A stretch of DNA of 64,000 nucleotides, taken from positions 266,593,709 to 266,657,708 of the forward strand of contig OY998175.1 of assembly GCA_963921935.1 (NCBI GenBank), written 5' to 3'. Of this stretch, positions 57,661 through 64,000 are shown piece after piece; the first letter of the stretch is position 1, and every line of letters begins with the position of its first letter. The notes below the pieces were generated by a model, which searched no databases, was not told where the DNA came from, and saw only the letters and a program-made list of their open reading frames with translations. Source of the DNA: Galeruca laticollis (lineage: Eukaryota > Arthropoda > Insecta > Coleoptera > Chrysomelidae). The position numbers and the translations under genes are program-made.

Positions 57661-58437
57661 CATATATTGCCAAAGAATTGAGGAAAAACACAGTAATATT
57701 AACCAAATAAACAAAAATGGAAAGATAGAATTGCTGCATGCAACAACAATAAGAAGCGACTCGGACAAAAACATGTGTCAGTAGAAAATCAAGGAAATTT
57801 CAAAAGAAAGATGAAGACTAAAATTTGTCCGGACCTGGCTACAAAACGGAACTAGACCCAATTGGCAAGAAGTGTCCAAGTATAGTTCAACGATCGAAAG
57901 ATACTGGACTTAATGGGAATTCCTTACTCTTCGCGACGGTGTACTCCATCGGACGTGGGAGAGCTCTGATGGTGTATCTATGATCCAACAACTTGTCTTG
58001 CCTAAATCGCTTGTTCGTAAAGTGATGGAAGAACTTCATAGCAGTCGTTCGGGAGGACATTACGGAGTTGGGAAAACCTTAGCCAGAGTTCGTGAACTAT
58101 GCTACTGGGTCAACTGTCGCCAAGACGTTACAGAATTGTGTAAGAAATGTGACTCATGCAGCGGAAAGAAAGGACCAAAAACTAGAAATCGTGGAAAATC
58201 TGTCAATTTCCATCCTCCGGTGAATCATTTCAGAGAGTAGATGTAGACATACTCGGGCCACTACCAAAAACAGAAAATGGTAGATATGAATTACTTTTCT
58301 AAGTGGCCAGAAATAGTACCAATTCCTAACCAAGAGGCTGCAACCGTCGCTGAAGCATTTATGAATAATATCATCGCAGGACACGGAGTACCATTGGAAT
58401 TACATTCCGATGGTTCCTGATGGTTCAGTGGATCGTC
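57661..58437 (+). pseudogene. Integrase N-terminal part (finger and first catalytic residues)
   Basis: The HHCC finger reads HSSRSGGHYGVGKTLARVRE ... CKKCDSCSGKKG (57980-58200). The core follows as VDVDILGPLPKTENGRYE, then FSKWPEIVPIPNQEAATVAE and AGHGVPLELHSDGS, ending in the second catalytic Asp (HSD) where foreign sequence begins. The core therefore stops just after the second Asp. Confidence 0.85.
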
Positions 58438-58469
58438 ATAACAGGACAATTTGCCAATATCTAACGTTA

Positions 58470-60059
58470 TGTAATAAGCACGGAATATGGCAGAATACTT
58501 AGGGACACCCTATATAGATATAATTTTCTTTAAATCAAATAAGTCGAATTCAATTAATATAAAAATAAAAACGACCTAGAGCAGAAAAAATTAAACAAAA
58601 AATTTACACAATCCACAAGGTCGACAACAATAATTGAATCAAAAACACACCGATGTTTTGATTATCAAAAAAATAGAGACAAATATTGCAGCTTGGCATA
58701 GGAAAATTAATTGAAATTGACCTTCAATTACGAAAATTATAAAATATAAAGCAAGGGCAAGTGAATGTAATTAAATAAACACAGCTACAGTTGATGTTTT
58801 GAATAACAAACCTCGTCCCAAATCTTTAAAAATGAATAGAAGAAAATTTGGACGAGAGGGCAGTAAAAACTCGGTGAGTTAACAGGCAACGTGTGGCCTG
58901 GAACTCCCCTTTTACGACGGCCCCTGTGTAAACAGTGATTTGTTTTTTGTGATTGTGATATTTCAAACCGTAAGTTTTTGAACCTGTCATTTTTTTAACT
59001 AAAAAGCACATTGATATTGATTTAATTTTTGATGCCCGACGACCCATCCTCATCATATTCGTGCACTACTGAAACTTGAGCCCCATACTACCAGATTTAG
59101 TAAAGAGTACGATTTATAACTTGTTTTTTTTTGTAAACATAAGATTTTATTTAAGGGAGCTATCTGGGTTATTTTCTAATATATTATACAGAGATATTTA
59201 TTTGCGAAAACCCTCTATTTCATAATCAGGGAAAACTATTTTCAGACCATGGAATACGTTTTATTCTAAACCTGTCATTTTCTAATATATTATGCAAAGA
59301 TATTTATTTTCGAATACCGTCTACTTTATGTCATAATCAGGGAAAACTATTTTCAGACCATGAAATACGTTCTATTCCAAACCTGTTATTTTCTAATATA
59401 TTATGCAAAGATATTTATTTTCGAATACCGTCTATTTTATGTCATAATCAGGGAAAACTATTTTCAGACCATGAAATACGTTTATTCTAAACCTGTTATT
59501 TTCTAATATATTATGCAAAGATATTTATTCTCTAATACCGTCTACTTTATGTCATAATCAGGGAAAACTATTTTCAGACCATGAAATACGTTCGATTCTA
59601 AACCTGTTATTTTCTAATATATTATACAAAGATATTTATTTTCGAATACCGTCTATTTTATGTCATAATCAGGGAAAACTATTTTCAGACCATGAAATAC
59701 GTTTTATTCTAAGCCAGTTATTTTCTAATATATTATACAGAGATATTTATTTAAGAAAACCGTATATTTATGTCATAATCAGGGTTAAGTTATTGTATTG
59801 TTTAGTTAGTTGGATTGTAATATATATGTACATATTATCCACCCAGACTGTCTCCTTTACCAACAAACCCCTCCCCTCGAACTAGCTGGATTGAACTGGT
59901 TGACTCGACATGCCTTCGGACTCAGGCTTGGCACATCGTATACGTCCAAGAGGCCCCACGAGATACCCTTCCGCTCGTGCCAGGTAACCACCTCATCCGA
60001 GGTTACCCACAGGGGATTCCTGGCTCTATTGTGCCCTATGGCACTGGTGACAGCACGCT
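58470..60059 (+). mobile_element. Satellite-carrying repeat family, copy D, inserted in the integrase
   Basis: This 1.6-kb segment splits the integrase between HSDGS and LFVSQNLQDWDELI. It is the most complete copy in the window. The 5' module (58470-59150) matches 38564 onward. Six ~110-bp tandem units (59190-59790) follow, then a short TAATATATATGTACATATTATC (the TA seed), and the 3' module (59840-60059) matches 45640-45856. No coding capacity, TIR or poly(A) is evident. It defines both termini: GTAATAAGCAC... and ...GCACTGGTGACAGCACGCT. Confidence 0.8.
59190..59790. repeat. Tandem array, six ~110-bp units
   Basis: The unit is GATATTTATTTTCGAATACCGTCTA...TCATAATCAGGGAAAACTATTTTCAGACCATGAAATACGTT...TTATTTTCTAATATATTATGCAAA. 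Starts fall at about 59191, 59299, 59409, 59519, 59629 and 59739. Copies are ~90-95% alike. Copy A (39.3 kb) has only two diverged units, so the array has expanded in copy D. Confidence 0.9.
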
Positions 60060-60061
60060 AC

Positions 60062-60667
60062 ATGAAATCCAAAAGAGATAAAGGTATTGAGGACTTTAAA
60101 ATTATTACAGTTATTTGTCTCCCAAAACCTGCAAGATTGGGATGAACTGATTCCATTGTTCCTCTTATCTCATCGGAGTGCACAGCATAAATCCACTGGC
60201 TATACACCATCAATATTGGTCACTGGTCGAGAAATGAAGCTCCCTATCGATATCCTCTTTGGAAAACCTCCTCCTTTGTCCCGAGAAGAAGACCAAAGCC
60301 TGCCTCAATATGTTGATGACCTTCAACAAAAGTTAGAGAGTTTGCAAGGACGCGACTGAAACTAACCAGTGAAAAGATGAAGATACGGTTGGATAAAAAC
60401 CTTAAAGAAGAGATATTTAAGCCCGGTTATGCAGTTTGGTTGTACCAGCCCAGAAGACAGAAAGGGTTAACTCCGAAACTTCAACGAAATTGGGAAGGTC
60501 TGTACCTGGTGGTCAAGAAAATCAACGACCTAATTTATCGCATTCGTCTGACACCAAAAAGAATATCTAAGGTCGTTCATATCGAGAGATCGGCTCGCTA
60601 TTATGGTGACGATCCACCCAATTGGTTTCAAGAAGACGTCGAAGTCTCTGTTATTCGAGGCGAATAA
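60062..60667 (+). pseudogene. Integrase C-terminal part
   Basis: Downstream of the inserted repeat the integrase resumes: LFVSQNLQDWDELIPLFLLS, HRSAQHKSTGYTPSILVTGR and EMKLPIDILFGKPP (60087-60356). After a frame break comes the GPY/F-like C-terminus FKPGYAVWLYQPRRQKG, LTPKLQRNWEGLYLVVKKIN and ISKVVHIERSARYYG, ending VIRGE-stop at 60667. The 'HPQS..E' catalytic Glu block is absent, so it was lost or replaced at the insertion. Confidence 0.85.
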
Positions 60668-60670
60668 CTT

Positions 60671-60685
60671 GAAGAGGGGAAGCAA
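60671..60685 (+). other. Polypurine tract of the second gypsy element
   Basis: GAAGAGGGGAAGCAA directly before the 3' LTR start TGCTACACC is a standard plus-strand priming site. Confidence 0.8.
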
Positions 60686-60966
60686 TGCTACACCTGTTCT
60701 ATAAATGTCAGAATGACAGCTTGGACTGAAAATGAGAAGAGGGCTGTATATGCGGACTAATCACAATCACCTGCTAAGGTCTAGAATTTTCAAGATTTTT
60801 CTATTGCATTCCATATAGAGTACTAGTATGTTATCGAATATTATAGTATTTTCTGCAAGTTCTTTTTATACATAAATAGAGATCAGTTGTAGCCGAGTCA
60901 ATGGTTTGATGTGTTAATAAGTTGAATTGTTAAAGAGTAATATTGTATTTTGCCAAGTATTGAATA
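60686..60966 (+). repeat. 3' LTR of the second gypsy element, 3'-truncated
   Basis: Matches 54207-54519 from TGCTACACCTGTTC to GCCAAGTATTGAATA, then diverges, lacking the last ~20 bp. Divergence from the 5' LTR is clearly higher than in the 13-22 kb element, so this insertion is older. Confidence 0.87.
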
Positions 60967-62301
60967 TTATTTTAATGAAAGAAACTGAAGTCTTATTACG
61001 TATTGGTGAATTTTTAAAGCATTTTTACTCACAATATCGAACAAAGTAATAAAGAACCATACTATTCAATTGAAAAGTATTATTAGAAAGTATGTCATTT
61101 ACGTAAACTAGTATTTATTGGACACGTAAAGGTTATAACGTAGAAAAAAAGGTGGTTCCGGTGCACTTCGCGACCCTCGGAATTTTATGTTAATCTTAAT
61201 TTTTGTTTGACAGCTGAGCTTGAATAAAGCAGATTAGAACAAAAATTTCGCTGGATCATTCAGTGATTACTTTAGGAATCACGAATTTAGTTCGAAAAAT
61301 GGCACTTGTTCAACACTAGTTAATGCTATTTTACGATAAATATTTTCATTTCAAGTTGTAAAGGTTATTATCTTGAACTAAATATAAGTCTGTTTCACAA
61401 AAAAAAACGGAAGAGAATACTTAAATTTAGCCAATATTTAAAAATATTCTTAGGCATAATTATTTTCACTTGATACTTATAGGTTATAAATTAGACACTG
61501 ACATCTTATGCCTAGGTAGCCAGGGTCATAAATTACGATGCTTTTCTGTCATCAGGTGAGTTTTAGCGGCATTGTCAAATGGTGTTTATTTTCTTTCAGT
61601 TGAATTAATTTTGTGTTCTAATATATTTTGTGTTCTCGTATATATACGAATTTGAATTGTCATGAAAAATTGTATACAAAAAGTGTGATTCAATTTAAAC
61701 TACGTTCGAAGATACGTAACACATGGTTCACTGGATTTAGTCTTGAAGAAGTCTGTATACCATGAGAGTCTCTCACTTGGAATAAATTCAATAAATCGAA
61801 GACAATTCTTCTGTTGGGAATATCCTCAGACAAGTCTATTAGTATTTTTAATTGTGTTCTTTATGCTGTGAAGAAATGCTATATGGTGTATCCCAAATTT
61901 GAGATATGACGTCGTCGTCTATTTTTTCAAATGGAATTCCTAATTTTTTATTACTATTTTTGCAGGATTAAACAAATTAAACATAGGTATCAAATATTAA
62001 ATTTTTATTTATTTGATTGTTAACATTATCTTAAAAGGGTTTTGCACGCATGACGGATTCTAGGAATTCCAGAAAAAGTGAATTTCCGTATTTCTAATTT
62101 GAGGGGAGGCTTGCGAGTCTTTTTCTAAAAAATATCTCATCTCAAACGACAGTCTAAGGTACTGAAGTAACGCAAGTGTTTCATTTCCGCTCAAGGATCT
62201 CTCGGCAAATAAATTAGTACACGCGTATGTTAGTGAGTTATTGGTAAAGAATTTTCGCAACGAAAAGAAACAGTGTAAAATTATAATAAGTGTATAAAAA
62301 G
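60967..62301. other. Non-coding stretch
   Basis: AT-rich, no supported gene. A donor-like CAG|GTGAGTT at 61554 follows a modest open region, but no exon could be assigned. Confidence 0.4.
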
Positions 62302-62496
62302 TAGTGTTTTTAAATGAAACTCAAGGTCTCTAGTTAATTCCACAATATAATACAAATTATTGAAAATTCTAAAAAATTGACAATTGTTTCGAAAAATCAA
62401 TATCATCGAAACAATTGTCAATTTTTTAGAATTTTCAATAATTTGTATTATATTGTGGAATTAACTAGAGACCTTGAGTTTCATTTAAAAACACTA
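62302..62496. repeat. Perfect 91-bp inverted repeat with 13-bp loop
   Basis: 62302-62392 and 62406-62496 are exact reverse complements (TAGTGTTTTTAAATG ... ACAATTGTTTCGA), with loop AAAATCAATATCA. GTATAAAAAGTA occurs on both sides (62292 and 62542). It could be a foldback element, a recent template-switch duplication, or a source of hairpin small RNA. Confidence 0.95.
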
Positions 62497-63065
62497 ATAT
62501 GAGCATATTCCACGAAGTAAGGGTCGAGACAGTCAATTTCAGTATAAAAAGTACTTTGTGTATAGTTCTTTAAATATACTAATAGTGTCCTACTCCGATT
62601 TTTATTTTATAAAGAAAGTAACAACTGGAAATACAGTGCAATAATTATCAAAGTACGTGCAATACGTAACAATAGCGTTAACGTTCTTCTTCTTGGTCCT
62701 TTCTTGGGCTATACCTGAGTGATAATTTACCCAGTTTTGCACATGTGGGGGAAAAAGTCTTGCTCTTGGCAATATTTCCCTCCCTCTAGAATCGATATGT
62801 TCCTTAAACAAAACTGCACTACTGTTGAGCATAGGTATTATGAATTACTACACTTTTATATTACTTATGGTGATTATTGGGGTATTAATAAGGAAGACTT
62901 CACAACACAGGAAATTTACTTTTCTCGCTTGGGGGTAGCGGCCAAGCTTGGACACACCCCGAAATGCTACCTCGGATATAGATGGAAAAACCCAGGTCTA
63001 TAAAAGAGAGGATTAAGTTGAAGGGGTATTTCAAACATGGTTATAAATTGGTGTATTATTGATAA
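62497..63065. other. Unrecognised stretch with two opposing ORFs
   Basis: Minus 62832-62602 (TTG-started) contains SRGREILPRARLFPPHVQNW, which looks protein-like. Plus 62719-63003 overlaps it and ends GVAAKLGHTPKCYLGYRWKN. I cannot assign either; the minus frame is the more plausible remnant. Confidence 0.25.
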
Positions 63066-64000
63066 TCATTCATCATTTAAATTGGCTAAAATTGTAGATA
63101 CATCAAATGGCGCGCTAAGTTTAGTTTTGCATAGCTCTATGTAAAGGTTGAATTGATTTAATATATTAATAGGACATTCTAGTATTATGTGGTTAAGTGA
63201 TCCTATTTGCCCATATTCACATAGTGAATCATCTTCAATTCCAATTCTAAACATATTAAACATATGGAAAGAAGTTAAACAGTGTCCTGTTCTCATTCTT
63301 ATAACTATTATATATTATATAAATGTCTTCTGTTTTTGTATTGGTATTGGTTGAAACAGGGAGATTTTGGTAATTACTCGACAACTTCGTAATAGAACGA
63401 TTTTTTATTCTGTTTTATGAGGTTCCATTCATTGTTCCAATTAAACAATATGTTCTTCTTGATATATGGGAAGTAGTTTTTATAATTCACTTTTATATTC
63501 GCTGGAACTGTAAGAGAACAACCTGTTTTAGCTAGCTGATCCGCTTTATGGTTTCCTTTGATTTCAGAGTGACCTGTGATCCATGCTAGTACAATATTTA
63601 AGCCGTTAGTATTTGCTAGTATAATTCCTTGTTTGGTTAAAATTGATGAATGCTCTGTTTACATATTTTTTGTAGTGCAGTTTTAGAGTCTGCGAAGATT
63701 ACGGCTTTAGTAGTGTTAGTTTTTAAGATGAATTGAAGTGCATGGTCGATAGCAGTGATTTCTCCTAACCATATTTGTGTGAACGTTGGAAGCCCAGATG
63801 AAAATGCATAGTTGAATTCTTCACTGTAAACTCCAAATCCTGCAGTGCCATTGGAATAGAGAGATCCCTCTGTAAATATTCTTGTATTATCCGGAAACTA
63901 GGATAGAATTTGTGCTAGTTTATAAGTTTTATTAGATTGAAGATTTGCCACATTTAATGGAGTTAGCTAAACTTCTAGGTCAAATTCATAGCATGACAAT
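63060..64000 (-). pseudogene. LINE RNase H domain and C-terminal region (runs off window end)
   Basis: Minus strand from ~63895: TRIFTEGSLYSNGTAGFGVY, IWLGEITAIDHALQFIL and TKAVIFADSKTALQKI form an RNase H fold of the kind found at the end of ORF2 in I/Jockey-related LINEs. The first catalytic Asp is replaced by Glu (FTEGS). After several stops, MRTGHCLTSFHMFNMFRIGI and GSLNHIILECPINILNQFNL (63296-63066) give the C-terminal zinc-knuckle-like region ('CEYG...H...C'). The RT lies beyond the window. Confidence 0.78.

Noticed and set aside
59190..59790. CRISPR-like array
   Set aside because: The ~110-bp units are directly adjacent, nearly identical along their full length and have no unique spacers. 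It is an ordinary tandem repeat in a eukaryotic mobile element.
61535..61570. CUGAUGACAGAAAAGC on the minus strand
   Set aside because: CUGAUGA is followed by GAAA after only two bases, leaving no stem II; no stem I partner found.

Overview
The window looks like AT-rich, transposon-dense intergenic DNA of an arthropod, most likely an insect. Support for this is the mix of element families: Ty3/gypsy, Jockey-like and RTE-like LINEs, Penelope-like elements, hAT, pogo/Tigger-like, Crypton and THAP remnants. The spliceosomal-type signals and long (TA)n tracts agree. There is no operon structure, rRNA, tRNA or CRISPR. I found no convincing complete host gene; only a few weak exon or promoter candidates are noted.

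Layout. 1-2.2 kb: decayed Ty3/gypsy element on the minus strand (RT, protease, gag, possible LTR). 2.2-2.9 kb: THAP-like remnant and a LINE 3' end. 4.7-5.1 kb: Crypton-type tyrosine recombinase fragment. 6.1-7.5 kb: Penelope-like element (PLE) split by a 558-bp hAT MITE with a perfect 8-bp target duplication. 8.4-10.9 kb: DNA element with ~250-bp terminal inverted repeats (TIRs) that carries an intron-containing gene 5' end. 12.9-23.7 kb: a chain of (TA)n tracts separating three insertions. These are the best-preserved element of the window (Ty3/gypsy, LTRs ~1.87 kb, intact gag and pol on minus), a 71-bp-arm inverted-repeat element, and an inverted tandem array of a 355-bp unit. 23.8-26.1 kb: two decayed transposon-derived genes, the second hAT. 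28.1-28.8 kb: two small minus-strand ORFs, one predicted N-myristoylated with a membrane span, and a minisatellite. 30.1-34.1 kb: pogo/Tigger-like pseudogene split by a rearranged PLE with a hammerhead-ribozyme-like 3' region. 34.3-38.2 kb: near full-length but dead Jockey-like LINE. 38.6-45.9 kb: satellite-carrying repeat family, itself split at a (TA)n tract by two segments, one of which is a ~1.55-kb PLE palindrome. 46-49 kb: PLE fragment and 5'-truncated RTE-like LINE. 49-53 kb: nothing recognised. 53.0-53.9 kb: small TIR element. 54.2-61.0 kb: second, broken Ty3/gypsy with both LTRs, its integrase split by another copy of the satellite-carrying family. 62.3-62.5 kb: perfect 91-bp hairpin. 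63-64 kb: RNase H and C-terminus of a LINE.

The most interesting theme is a set of small self-cleaving-ribozyme candidates. Two PLE loci carry canonical-core hammerhead motifs with a 4-6-nt palindromic stem III and matching stem I. A 355-bp tandem unit at 22.6-23.65 kb, not obviously PLE-coding, carries a similar fold with one core deviation. Several of these pieces sit in palindromic or inverted arrangement directly between (TA)n tracts. This suggests that (TA)n is a preferred landing or joining site, and that inverted dimers arise on insertion. The PLE/hammerhead link is established knowledge; its extension to the 355-bp satellite and the (TA)n-palindrome pattern is my inference.
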